Assembly: GCA_023408075.1 (NCBI GenBank)
Contig: JAEYKW010000008.1
Span: 62,001 to 126,000 of the forward strand
Length of the DNA: 64,000 nucleotides
Direction: 5' to 3'
Source: Bacillota bacterium
GTDB taxonomy: Bacteria > Bacillota > Clostridia > Christensenellales > SZUA-584
The position numbers and the translations under genes are program-made. The notes beneath the pieces were generated by a model. It saw only the letters and a list, made by a program, of their open reading frames with translations, was not told the DNA's origin and did no database searches. The number at the start of each line of letters is the position of its first letter. The first letter of the stretch is position 1. Of the stretch, positions 17,967 to 26,465 are shown piece by piece.

Positions 17967-18184
17967 CGGTGCCCGGACGGGTCCTGTCCATATCGGACGG
18001 TTGGGCTAAGGTGGATTTTTCGGGCAACATCGTGGAGGCAGACGTGCGGCTGGTGGACGCGAAAGTGGGCGACTTTGTTCTTGTGCACGCGGGCTGCGCG
18101 ATTGAGGTCATGAAACCGTCGCAGGCGGATGCGCTTGCTGAGCTGCTGAGCGAGATAGAGGCGCTTTCCCATGAACGACATTAA
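17957..18184 (+). CDS. hypC: hydrogenase assembly chaperone HypC
   Basis: A 75-residue chaperone beginning MCIAVPG, where Cys2 binds iron and contacts HypD and the large subunit. The length and fold are standard. It overlaps hypF by 10 bp and hypD by 14 bp. Confidence 0.95.
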   Translation: MCIAVPGRVLSISDGWAKVDFSGNIVEADVRLVDAKVGDFVLVHAGCAIEVMKPSQADALAELLSEIEALSHERH

Positions 18185-19211
18185 ACGCATGCTGCAATAC
18201 CTGCGCGAATACGACGGCAATCCGGTGCGCATCATGGAGGTGTGCGGCACGCACACCGCAGCGGCGGCCAAAGCCGGGCTGCATTCGCTGCTGCCGCCGA
18301 ATATCCGGCTGATATCCGGGCCGGGCTGCCCCGTTTGCCTCGCCGCATCGGCGTATATAGACGCGCTGTGCAAGCTCGCGGCGGACGGCTGCATCATTGC
18401 GTCGTTCGGCGATCTGCTGCGCGTGCGCGGAAAGAACGGGAGCCTGCTCGACGTCAAGGCGCAGGGCGCACGGGTGGAGATGGTCTACTCGCCCTTGGAC
18501 GCGCTCAAGCTTGCGCAGGCGCATCCCGAAAGCACCGTGGTGATGGCCGCGGTGGGTTTTGAAACCACGGCTCCGTCTTATGCGCTCGCGCTGGAAACGG
18601 CGCTCTCGGAAGGAATACGCAACTTTAAGCTGCTGACCGCGCTCAAACGGCTGATTCCCGCGATGGAGACGCTGTGCGGGGACGACAGTGTGGACGCGTT
18701 TTTAACGCCGGGGCATGTGGCTGCGGTGATCGGCAGCGATGTGTTTATACCGCTCGCGCAGCGGTTCCAAAAACCAATGGCGGTGGCAGGGTTTAACGCG
18801 GCGGACATGATTGCGGCGATCTGCCTGCTGCTTTCGAAGCAGAACACGGGGTACACGGCGAACCTGTACGGCGAGGTGGTACGGCCGGAGGGCAATACGA
18901 AGGCGCTCGCGATGCTGGAAAGATATTTCGAGCCGGGGGAGGCGTATTGGCGCGGCCTCTCGGTGATACCCGGGTCGGGGTTTTATTTGAAGGAAGACTA
19001 CGCTGAATTTGATGCCGGGAGCCGCGGCTTGCTGGACAGCATTGCGGACAGCGGCGGCTGCCGCTGCGGTGAGGTGCTGACGGGCAGGATCAATCCTAAG
19101 GAATGCCCGCTGTTTGGCAATGTGTGCACGCCCGCCAATGCATTCGGGCCGTGTATGGTGTCGGCCGAGGGAGCGTGCGGCATCCGTTATGCCGGGGAGG
19201 GTTTGGAATGA
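18171..19211 (+). CDS. hypD: hydrogenase iron-cofactor assembly protein HypD
   Basis: A 346-residue protein that holds the iron while CO and CN ligands are attached. The conserved motifs EVCGTHT (near residue 23) and SGPGCPVC (near residue 50) are present, as are the C-terminal cluster cysteines (GCRCGEVLTG, then ECPLFGNVCTP). The stop overlaps the hypE start as ATGA. Confidence 0.95.
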   Translation: MNDIKRMLQYLREYDGNPVRIMEVCGTHTAAAAKAGLHSLLPPNIRLISGPGCPVCLAASAYIDALCKLAADGCIIASFGDLLRVRGKNGSLLDVKAQGARVEMVYSPLDALKLAQAHPESTVVMAAVGFETTAPSYALALETALSEGIRNFKLLTALKRLIPAMETLCGDDSVDAFLTPGHVAAVIGSDVFIPLAQRFQKPMAVAGFNAADMIAAICLLLSKQNTGYTANLYGEVVRPEGNTKALAMLERYFEPGEAYWRGLSVIPGSGFYLKEDYAEFDAGSRGLLDSIADSGGCRCGEVLTGRINPKECPLFGNVCTPANAFGPCMVSAEGACGIRYAGEGLE

Positions 19212-20185
19212 TCAGAATGGCGCACGGCAGCGGCGGCAAAGAGACGGAAGAACTCGTAAAAGCCGTGTTTTTGCAGCACTTTCGCAACGACACGCTCGGG
19301 CGGCTCGAGGACGCCGCGGTGCTGGAGCTCACCGGCAAAACTGCGTTTACCACCGATTCTTTCGTGGTCACACCGCTGTTTTTCAAGGGCGGCGATATCG
19401 GGCGGCTGGCCGTATGCGGCACGGTGAACGATCTGCTGATGATGGGCGCGCAGCCGCGGTATCTTTCCGCCGGGTTTATCATCGAGGAAGGACTGGCGTT
19501 GGAGACGCTCGACGCGGTCGCAGCGTCCATGGCGCGAACGGCGGCGGAGGCGGGTGTTTCCATTGTTGCGGGCGATACCAAGGTGATTGAAGGGCATGGC
19601 GGCCTCTACATCAATACCGCGGGGATCGGCACCATTCCGGACGGGCGCGATCTCGGTGCTATCAGGTGTGCGCCGGGCGATGCGGTACTGGTGTCCGGCG
19701 ACCTCGGAGACCATCACGCCTGCATATTGAGCGCGCGCATGAAAATTGAGAACGGCATCGAGTCGGACGCGGCGCCGCTCTGTGCGCCGGTGCAGGCGCT
19801 GCTTGCAAGCGGCGCAGACGTGAAGGCGATGCGCGACGTGACGCGCGGCGGGCTGACGACGATTATCAATGAACTGTGCGCGGCGTCGGGCACGGGCGCG
19901 GCGCTTGAGGAGGCGGCATTGCCCGTCTCAGCGCAGACGGCTGCCTTCTGTGAGATACTTGGCCTTGATCCGCTTTACATGGGCAACGAGGGCAAGTTCG
20001 CAGCGGTGGTGAATGGCAAAGACGCGTTAACGGCGCTCGATGCGCTGAGAAGCACACCGGAAGGGCACCATGCGGCAATCATCGGGCGCATTGTGGAAAC
20101 AAAGGGCGTTGTGCTTGAAACGAAACTGGGCGGGCGGCGCAGGCTGGGCGTGCTGGCGGGCGAGGGCCTGCCGCGCATTTGCTGA
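19208..20185 (+). CDS. hypE: carbamoyl dehydratase HypE
   Basis: This 325-residue PurM-like ATPase dehydrates the thiocarboxamide on its own C-terminal cysteine to thiocyanate. It starts MIRMAHGSGGKETEEL and ends PRIC, with the required terminal cysteine. The correct ATG is 19208, overlapping the hypD stop; the frame is open further upstream inside hypD, but that is not coding. Confidence 0.95.
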   Translation: MIRMAHGSGGKETEELVKAVFLQHFRNDTLGRLEDAAVLELTGKTAFTTDSFVVTPLFFKGGDIGRLAVCGTVNDLLMMGAQPRYLSAGFIIEEGLALETLDAVAASMARTAAEAGVSIVAGDTKVIEGHGGLYINTAGIGTIPDGRDLGAIRCAPGDAVLVSGDLGDHHACILSARMKIENGIESDAAPLCAPVQALLASGADVKAMRDVTRGGLTTIINELCAASGTGAALEEAALPVSAQTAAFCEILGLDPLYMGNEGKFAAVVNGKDALTALDALRSTPEGHHAAIIGRIVETKGVVLETKLGGRRRLGVLAGEGLPRIC

Positions 20186-20217
20186 AAGTCCTGAGAATCA
20201 AACAAATGGAGATACAT

Positions 20218-20829
20218 ATGACGTCAAATTTCAATACGGCAAATGCTGAATCGCATGGGGTAAAAGCCTACTTCGACGGTCAGGCCGGTCACTGGGATGC
20301 CCGCTCGCATCACGAGCCGGGCAAGCTGCGCCGGATTGTCCGCGCGTGCGACCTGCATGCGGGCCAAAGGGTGCTCGATGTGGCATGCGGAACGGGCATA
20401 CTTTTTCCCTGGCTGCTTGCGCACGATCCGTCTTTGCTGATGGGCATTGATTTATCGGAGAGAATGACGGATATTGCGCGCCAAAAATACTGCGACAAGC
20501 GCCTGAGAATTGTGACGGCGGATTATTATCAGCTGGAAGCGGGCGCGTTCGACCGCATCATCATATACAACGCATATCCCCACTTTTTCAATAAAGAGCG
20601 ATTTGCGGAAAAGACACGGGACTTGCTCGCTCCGGGCGGCCGGTTTGTGATTGCGCACGACAAAGGGCGGGAAAGCCTGAACGCCATGCATGAGGCGAGA
20701 GGCGTGTGTTTATACAGCGTGCCTTTGATGTCCGCCAGTGAAGAGCGCCGCTGGTTCGAACCGTATTTTGAAATCGATACCTGCATGGACAGCAATGATA
20801 TTTATGTGCTGTCCGGTATGCTGGTTTAG
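20218..20829 (+). CDS. SAM-dependent methyltransferase, class I
   Basis: A 203-residue Methyltransf_11/25-type enzyme. Motif I reads VLDVACGTGILFPWL, the acidic strand GIDLSERM, and a later motif LLAPGGRFVIAHD. The ATG at 20218 has GGAG 6 nt before it. It starts 33 bp after hypE and may be the last gene of that operon. The substrate is unknown; nothing ties it to hydrogenase maturation except position. Confidence 0.8.
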   Translation: MTSNFNTANAESHGVKAYFDGQAGHWDARSHHEPGKLRRIVRACDLHAGQRVLDVACGTGILFPWLLAHDPSLLMGIDLSERMTDIARQKYCDKRLRIVTADYYQLEAGAFDRIIIYNAYPHFFNKERFAEKTRDLLAPGGRFVIAHDKGRESLNAMHEARGVCLYSVPLMSASEERRWFEPYFEIDTCMDSNDIYVLSGMLV

Positions 20830-20920
20830 GCAAAAGCCAGAACGAGCAGCGTGCCCGGTCATATATTTATTGTGACAGCGGGCAGTCGAAATATTTGTGA
20901 GTCGAATGTTGTGCTTTAAA

Positions 20921-20942
20921 GTCACCGACAGGTGACCGGGGG
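20921..20942. repeat. interspersed hairpin repeat (partial copy)
   Basis: GTCACC-GACA-GGTGAC followed by a G-rich tail. A near-identical hairpin with the same tail occurs at 59741-59761, so this is a dispersed repeat and not a local terminator. Confidence 0.5.
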
Positions 20943-21011
20943 CGTGAAGATGGCTTAAACTTAACTGCTCTTTCGAAACTTCATACCATCTCCTCATTTT
21001 GCATAATGAAG

Positions 21012-21032
21012 GCACCGTCAGGGTGCTTTTTT
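21012..21032 (+). terminator. rho-independent terminator
   Basis: GCACC-GTCAG-GGTGC followed by a run of six T. It probably ends the ech-hyp-methyltransferase transcript. The stretch 20830-21143 otherwise holds only the hairpin repeat at 20921. Confidence 0.7.
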
Positions 21033-21143
21033 ATAATTGGTTTTCCGCGATTTTACGACCGCTGCTGTTGTCAAATAACCGGCAATCCATTATCATACAG
21101 ATATATTTCTTGCGTGAACGGGTCATTTGAAAGGTCATCTCTT

Positions 21144-22061
21144 ATGGAGCATTTTATCATTCTGTTTTACATACTGTCGTTTACTCTGGGCTTTTCGGTG
21201 ATTCTGATTGTGTTCTTTTTATGGCTGAAGAACCGGGATAAGCTGCTCCATATGTTTCTGTTATGTGCCGTGTCCTTGACGCTGATTTTAATCGAGCAGA
21301 TGATCACCGCATACGCTTTGACCAATTTTATTGAAAGCAGCGCAATGAAAACAATATTGCGATTCACCTCTGCGGCGGGATGCTCACTGCTCATCTATGC
21401 TTTCACACGTCTCGCTGTTATGCTGATTGAGCGGGACATATCCGGCAGACTTAAGGCAGGGCTCGTCGTGTATTCGCTGATCCCTGTCGCCGCGGCGCTG
21501 GTGTACAGCTTCACAGGTGCGCACGTCGCTTTATGGACATCCAGCGCACTGTTTTTTCTCAACATTCTTTATAATGTGGTTGCGCTGCTCGTTCATTTGA
21601 ACCGAATAAAAATAAGCAGAATCCGCAGCGGCATAAGGAACCTTGCGATCGTATCGCTGCTTTTGTTTTCGGTATTGATTGCGGATATTTTTGTTGAGAA
21701 AATACCGCTGTTCGGCGAAGCGTTTGCATTCGGGCTTTTCTCTGTCTTCGTTTTTTACAGCATTTTTGGCGCAATGAGTTTGTATTATATCGTTAAAGGG
21801 TTCAATGTCTTAATCCATCCCCCGAATGCTCATGCCGATTATATGCAGCAGATGCCGGATGCTTTCCGTATGACAAACCGGGAAAAGGAAATCATCGATT
21901 ATCTGCTGGCGGGGCTAACCTATCGGCAGATTGGCGAAAAGCTTGCCATTTCGCTGCCGACAGTTAAAACGCACGTCACCAATATATATAAGAAGGCCGG
22001 TGTTCAAAACAAGATCGAATTGATGAACACCGTCAAAAAACACCATAACCATTTAATATAA
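21144..22061 (+). CDS. membrane-bound LuxR-type transcription regulator
   Basis: A protein of 305 residues. The first about 230 residues form roughly seven hydrophobic membrane helices with short loops, and the C-terminal 65 residues are a LuxR/GerE helix-turn-helix (MTNREKEIIDYLLAGLTYRQ, then LAISLPTVKTHVTNIYKKAG). There is no receiver or kinase domain, so sensing and DNA binding would be in one membrane-tethered chain. ATG 21144 has AAAGG 9 nt upstream; an open frame continues further upstream without a ribosome site. The signal is unknown. The neighbouring FMN-binding protein gene, 122 bp downstream, is a possible target. Confidence 0.75.
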   Translation: MEHFIILFYILSFTLGFSVILIVFFLWLKNRDKLLHMFLLCAVSLTLILIEQMITAYALTNFIESSAMKTILRFTSAAGCSLLIYAFTRLAVMLIERDISGRLKAGLVVYSLIPVAAALVYSFTGAHVALWTSSALFFLNILYNVVALLVHLNRIKISRIRSGIRNLAIVSLLLFSVLIADIFVEKIPLFGEAFAFGLFSVFVFYSIFGAMSLYYIVKGFNVLIHPPNAHADYMQQMPDAFRMTNREKEIIDYLLAGLTYRQIGEKLAISLPTVKTHVTNIYKKAGVQNKIELMNTVKKHHNHLI

Positions 22062-22183
22062 TCAAAAATCATACAAAAGTATGAGATGATTCGGCATAAA
22101 AATCAGCCGCTTTCACGATTGTTGAAATGAAGCAGCGGCGGTATGCTTCCTTTAAAATTTATCAAATATTTTGGAGGAAGACT

Positions 22184-22579
22184 ATGAAAAAAGCCGTTAT
22201 TATTTCTGTTTCCGTCGTTATTGCCGCATTGCTTGCCGTCCTGCTTTTTCTTGTGATACTGCCGAATATGCAATATGAAAACGTGAGGTCCATGAAAATC
22301 AACGATGTCAATTTGGAGCTTTTGGACGACGGCACATATCACGGCGCATATGCTTACAGCAAAACCAGCTATGAGGTGGATGTGGAAATTAAGGACCATA
22401 AGATTGCCAGCGTAGAAATTGTGAGCGGGGGAGAAAGCGAACACGCAAAAGCGGCCGAAGGCGTGATCGGCAGCATAATCAATGAGCAGCGCATTGATGT
22501 GGATGTGGTATCCGGGGCGACGACATCGAGCAAGGCCATATTAAAAGCGGTTGAGAACGCGCTCTCCGGCTCGCGCTGA
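22184..22579 (+). CDS. FMN-binding domain membrane protein
   Basis: A 131-residue protein with one N-terminal membrane anchor (residues about 4-28) and an extracytoplasmic FMN_bind domain. The motif VVSGATTSSKAI near residues 105-116 is the flavin attachment signature; in RnfG/NqrC-type proteins the FMN is linked to the second threonine-position residue. It probably takes part in extracytoplasmic electron transfer, but no Rnf or Nqr genes are next to it. ATG 22184 follows a strong GGAGGAAG site. Confidence 0.85.
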   Translation: MKKAVIISVSVVIAALLAVLLFLVILPNMQYENVRSMKINDVNLELLDDGTYHGAYAYSKTSYEVDVEIKDHKIASVEIVSGGESEHAKAAEGVIGSIINEQRIDVDVVSGATTSSKAILKAVENALSGSR

Positions 22580-22973
22580 TCATGCCGTTTCAAATGAATA
22601 AAGTCAGATATCATGCGGGCTGGTTTAACCGGCCTTCATGATGTGACGGGAAACGCTTGATACCCCCATCCCGTTTATATCTGCAGTGATTTTATGCGCT
22701 TCGCATGTAATGATGAACCCAAAAAAGTACGCACAACATCACAAAAAATCGCTCTTTTATAAAGATAAGTTATGAATTATAATGATAGAAGTTGTTGAAT
22801 TCTAGAATTTCTGCGAATGAAAACTGGATCGGATTGCGTCGTAAATTGCAGCAACCCCAAAAATTTGCAAAGAAGCAAAATAAGAAAATGCCGTCAAAAG
22901 CTTTAAAACGGGTTATATCCAATTTCCACGGTGGTTAGCACATTAGTTCTACATATGGGGCAAGTTCAAGTTT
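22580..22973. other. non-coding stretch
   Basis: AT-rich. An imperfect stem (CATG-rich, 22611-22640) follows the FMN-binding gene. A TATAAT lies near 22777-22782 without a convincing -35. Nothing else seen. Confidence 0.4.
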
Positions 22974-24890
22974 ATGAAGTGGATAAAAAGGAAAAGCTTG
23001 TTTAATATACTGTTGCTTGTCATCACACTTGCGGCAACTTTTTTTCTTTTTGCAGGAGTGTTGGAACTGACAGATAGCAAGACGGAAAAATTGTCTCCTC
23101 AGCAAGGATCAATTGACCTGTTAAAGTGGGATTCTTTGCAGAATGGACTTATCAACCTGAGTGGGGAATGGGAGTTTTATTGGCAAAAGCTATATTCCAG
23201 CCAAAACCTTGATGACAGCAAGGCCAAACCTGATTTACTGGTTGATGTGCCAAAAGTATGGAATACTTATACAATAGACGAAAAAAATTTATCAGGCTTC
23301 GGATATGCAACCTACAGGCTGAAGGTAAAGAATGCGGTAATGGGACAGCCGTTAGCAATCAGAATGCCTACAGTATCAACCGCCTATAACCTATACATAA
23401 ACGATGAATTGCTCGCATCCAATGGCAAGGTTGGTATAGATGAGCAGCATTTTATGCCGGAATACCGCCCTGTACTGGCTAAATTCACGCCTGCGTACAA
23501 AAATTTCGATATCATCCTTCAAGTTGCCAACTTTTCATATGCCCGTGGGGGAGTATGGTACCCTATATTTATGGGTTCTGCCGAAAGTATGGGTATATAT
23601 GATAAAACTATTGGCTACAAGGATATGTTTTTAACCGGCGCTTTTATTATCATGGCACTTTATTATTTCTGCATTTATATAATGCGTAAAGAGGACACCA
23701 GCAGCTTATACTTCGTTTTGCTGTGCCTGATCGCTATTGGAAGGACAATCATATACGGTGACTATTTCATAAACATGATATTTCCTTGGGCCGGTTATGC
23801 TGTTATTGTTGCGATAGATTATATCACTGTGATTTGGTTTCCTGTTGTGCTTATATTGTTTATAAGAGAATTGTTTCTGAAACAGGCTTACCGGAAGATA
23901 AATCGTCTGTTTATTATATATGCAGTTTTAATGTCGCTATTTGTGGTGCTTTCTCCTATTCGAATATTTACAAGCCTGACATATCTGATTGAGGCAGCGA
24001 CTCTCGCGATTACCGCCTATGCAGTCGTTTGTATTATAAGAGCCTTTTCCAATGCCAAAATAGACTCAATGGTCATTTTTACAGGCGCTTTGGTGGTTGC
24101 ATTAGGCGGCATTCATGATGTGCTTTATCAGAACAATATAATAAACTCCAGCTTTGGAGAGTTTTCCTGCTTTGGTTTCTTAATAATGCTTTTCCTGCAG
24201 GCATATATCCTTGCCAAGCGATTTAAAGAATCGGTAGAAAAGGCAATAGCATCAGAATTGAAGTTTTTACAGGCTCAAATCAAGCCCCATTTCTTATACA
24301 ACGCCATCAATACCTTTGTTGCTATTTCCCGCTATGATGTGGAGCTGGCCAGAAAGCTTCTGATTGATTTCAGCAATTATTTGAGAAGAAGCTTCGACTT
24401 AAAAGACTTAAGTCAGCTGGTCCCTTTAAAGAACGAAATAGAGCTGATGAGAGCCTATCTGGATATAGAAAAGGCGCAGTATGAAGAACGGCTTGAGGTG
24501 AACATCGAGGTTTGTGACGACGACGCGGACGTGCGGATCCCTATTTTGATTCTCCAGCCGGTGGTTGAGAATGCGGTGCTTCATGGCGTTCTGCCGAAGA
24601 AAGAAGGAGGACGCATTGAGGTCTCAATAAAAAGTGAAGAGAGAATGCTGACATTCAGAGTGAAGGATAACGGAGTGGGTATGGATCAGGGAAAGCTGAA
24701 AAGTATTCTGGCCCATGAATCCGGAAGCGGTGTCGGACTTTCAAATATAGACAGCAGGCTTAAGAAGCTCTATGGAAAAGGACTTCATATTTTCAGCAGT
24801 CCGGATGTGGGAACCGAGATCACATGGTGCATTCCGGTAAACAGAAAGAAAGAGTGGATAGAAGATGATAACAGCTGTACTTGTGGATGA
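22974..24890 (+). CDS. sensor histidine kinase, 7TMR-DISM type
   Basis: This 638-residue membrane kinase has an N-terminal anchor (residues about 9-28), an extracellular jelly-roll 7TMR-DISMED2 domain (about 60-195, including LSGEWEFYW), seven membrane helices (about 215-410), and then a LytS-type kinase core. The phosphorylated histidine lies in QIKPHFLYNAINT, the N box is VVENAVLHG, and the G box is GVGLSNIDSRLKKLYG. DISM domains often bind carbohydrates. Its stop overlaps the response regulator gene by 26 bp. Base composition is more AT-rich than the genes around it. Confidence 0.9.
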   Translation: MKWIKRKSLFNILLLVITLAATFFLFAGVLELTDSKTEKLSPQQGSIDLLKWDSLQNGLINLSGEWEFYWQKLYSSQNLDDSKAKPDLLVDVPKVWNTYTIDEKNLSGFGYATYRLKVKNAVMGQPLAIRMPTVSTAYNLYINDELLASNGKVGIDEQHFMPEYRPVLAKFTPAYKNFDIILQVANFSYARGGVWYPIFMGSAESMGIYDKTIGYKDMFLTGAFIIMALYYFCIYIMRKEDTSSLYFVLLCLIAIGRTIIYGDYFINMIFPWAGYAVIVAIDYITVIWFPVVLILFIRELFLKQAYRKINRLFIIYAVLMSLFVVLSPIRIFTSLTYLIEAATLAITAYAVVCIIRAFSNAKIDSMVIFTGALVVALGGIHDVLYQNNIINSSFGEFSCFGFLIMLFLQAYILAKRFKESVEKAIASELKFLQAQIKPHFLYNAINTFVAISRYDVELARKLLIDFSNYLRRSFDLKDLSQLVPLKNEIELMRAYLDIEKAQYEERLEVNIEVCDDDADVRIPILILQPVVENAVLHGVLPKKEGGRIEVSIKSEERMLTFRVKDNGVGMDQGKLKSILAHESGSGVGLSNIDSRLKKLYGKGLHIFSSPDVGTEITWCIPVNRKKEWIEDDNSCTCG

Positions 24891-25968
24891 TATGAAGCCT
24901 GCGCTTCGGGAACTGGAATTCCTGCTTAAAAAGTATCTCGAAATATCAATAATCGGCATATATACCGATCCCATTTTGGCTATTGAACAGATTGGGTTTC
25001 TGAAACCAGAGGTTGTGTTTCTGGATATCAACATACCACAGCTAAGCGGCATTGATGCCGCTTCGTTGATATTCAAGGCAAACCCGCAGACAGATATTGT
25101 TTTTGTGACCGCTTATGAAGAATTTGCCGTCAAAGCGTTTGAACTCAGCGCGCTGGATTATTTGCTTAAGCCTGTGAGCCCGGTGCGGCTGGAGATGTCG
25201 CTCGAAAAGCTCAAAAAAAAGCATGCCGAAAAAGCCGCCGCTCAGGCATCGAAGGGCGATCAAACGCTGAAGATCCGCTGCCTCGGCGGCTTTGAAGTGG
25301 CTTTGCAGGGGTCCGCACCGATAAAATGGCGCGCTGAAAAAACAAAGGAGCTCTTTGCCTATTTGCTGCACAATATACGGCGGAACATCTCCAAAGACGA
25401 TATTTTGGACGCTCTCTGGCGCAGGGATGACCCGGAAAGGGCGGTGAGACAGCTTTATAACGGCGTATACTATATCCGCAAGGCCCTCGGTGATTATGGC
25501 ATAGACGGCAGCATATTGAGCATTGATGCCGACTATCATCTGAATACGGGCGATGTGGAATTTGACATACACCGTTTTCATACGCTGCATAAGCAAACGG
25601 AAGACCGCGTGGAGGCCCTTGAGTGCATGGAGGCTCTTTATACCGGAGATTATCTGGGGACGCTTCCTTACGATTGGGCTGCCTTTGAGCGCCAGCATCT
25701 GCTCGACATGTATACCCAGTGCGTCACAGAGCTTTCTGCACTCTATGCGGACAGCGGCAGGCTTGACGACGCGGCTGCCGTGCTGACGAAAGCATACGGT
25801 TTTGACCCGCTATCCGAAAGCGTGACAAAGCACCTGCTTGCCCTTTACCGCAGAACGCAGAACAAATGTGCCGCGGCCCGTCATTATTCGGCATACTGCG
25901 CACTGCTTAAAAATGAGCTTGAAATAGAGCCTTCCGAATCAATCCGTCAGCTGGTCGATTGGTTTTAA
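24865..25968 (+). CDS. response regulator with REC, winged-helix and BTAD domains
   Basis: A 367-residue partner of the kinase upstream. The receiver domain (1-120) has the phospho-acceptor in VVFLDINIPQ and the lysine in LLKPVSP. Residues about 135-215 form an OmpR-like winged helix (LGGFEVALQG, then KTKELFAYLLHN and DDILDALW). Residues about 225-360 form a bacterial transcriptional activation domain of TPR-like helices. The winged helix plus BTAD layout is that of SARP-type activators. The giant surface protein gene lies 500 bp downstream and is a plausible target. Confidence 0.88.
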   Translation: MITAVLVDDMKPALRELEFLLKKYLEISIIGIYTDPILAIEQIGFLKPEVVFLDINIPQLSGIDAASLIFKANPQTDIVFVTAYEEFAVKAFELSALDYLLKPVSPVRLEMSLEKLKKKHAEKAAAQASKGDQTLKIRCLGGFEVALQGSAPIKWRAEKTKELFAYLLHNIRRNISKDDILDALWRRDDPERAVRQLYNGVYYIRKALGDYGIDGSILSIDADYHLNTGDVEFDIHRFHTLHKQTEDRVEALECMEALYTGDYLGTLPYDWAAFERQHLLDMYTQCVTELSALYADSGRLDDAAAVLTKAYGFDPLSESVTKHLLALYRRTQNKCAAARHYSAYCALLKNELEIEPSESIRQLVDWF

Positions 25969-26465
25969 ATTTTCAAATACGAGAAAACTCTGCACTCCAG
26001 TTCGCAATGGCTCACTTAAAATCATCACGCAGAATCTGCACCACACAATAAGCGAAAGCCGTTACGCAAGCGGTCATTCTTTCCACGCGCACCGTGACCT
26101 TGCAGAACGGGGGACTGCGATGGTAAGAATCTGATCCTATTCCGCTTCGTGGTTGTCGCTTTCTGACTATACAATGAATCGGATGACCTGATGAACTTCT
26201 TTCCATAATGACAATTGAGTGATCAGCAGACAAGCGGGTCAAGCCCTTTTTTATAGGGTTTTACAGACATACCAAGAATACACTTAAAAACTCTGCGTAG
26301 GTTAAAAAAGTTTCGACAATTTATGCCGGAAAAGCTCATTTTCTGATATTTTGGCCTTATTTGATGAAAATCTGATGAAATCGCACGTGTATAGTTATTT
26401 AAATAGGTATCAAAAAAACAGGTGTACTTTCGCAAAAAGCATATCAAAGAAGGATGGAAACGAAT
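25969..26465. other. non-coding leader region of the giant surface protein gene
   Basis: About 500 bp with no supported gene. It holds a small CCC/GGG hairpin near 26244-26261 and AT-rich sequence before the ribosome site. No riboswitch class was recognised. A long untranslated leader is possible. Confidence 0.4.

Noticed and set aside
25969..26465. Cyclic-di-GMP riboswitch in the leader of the surface protein
   Set aside because: No matching core motifs in the leader.
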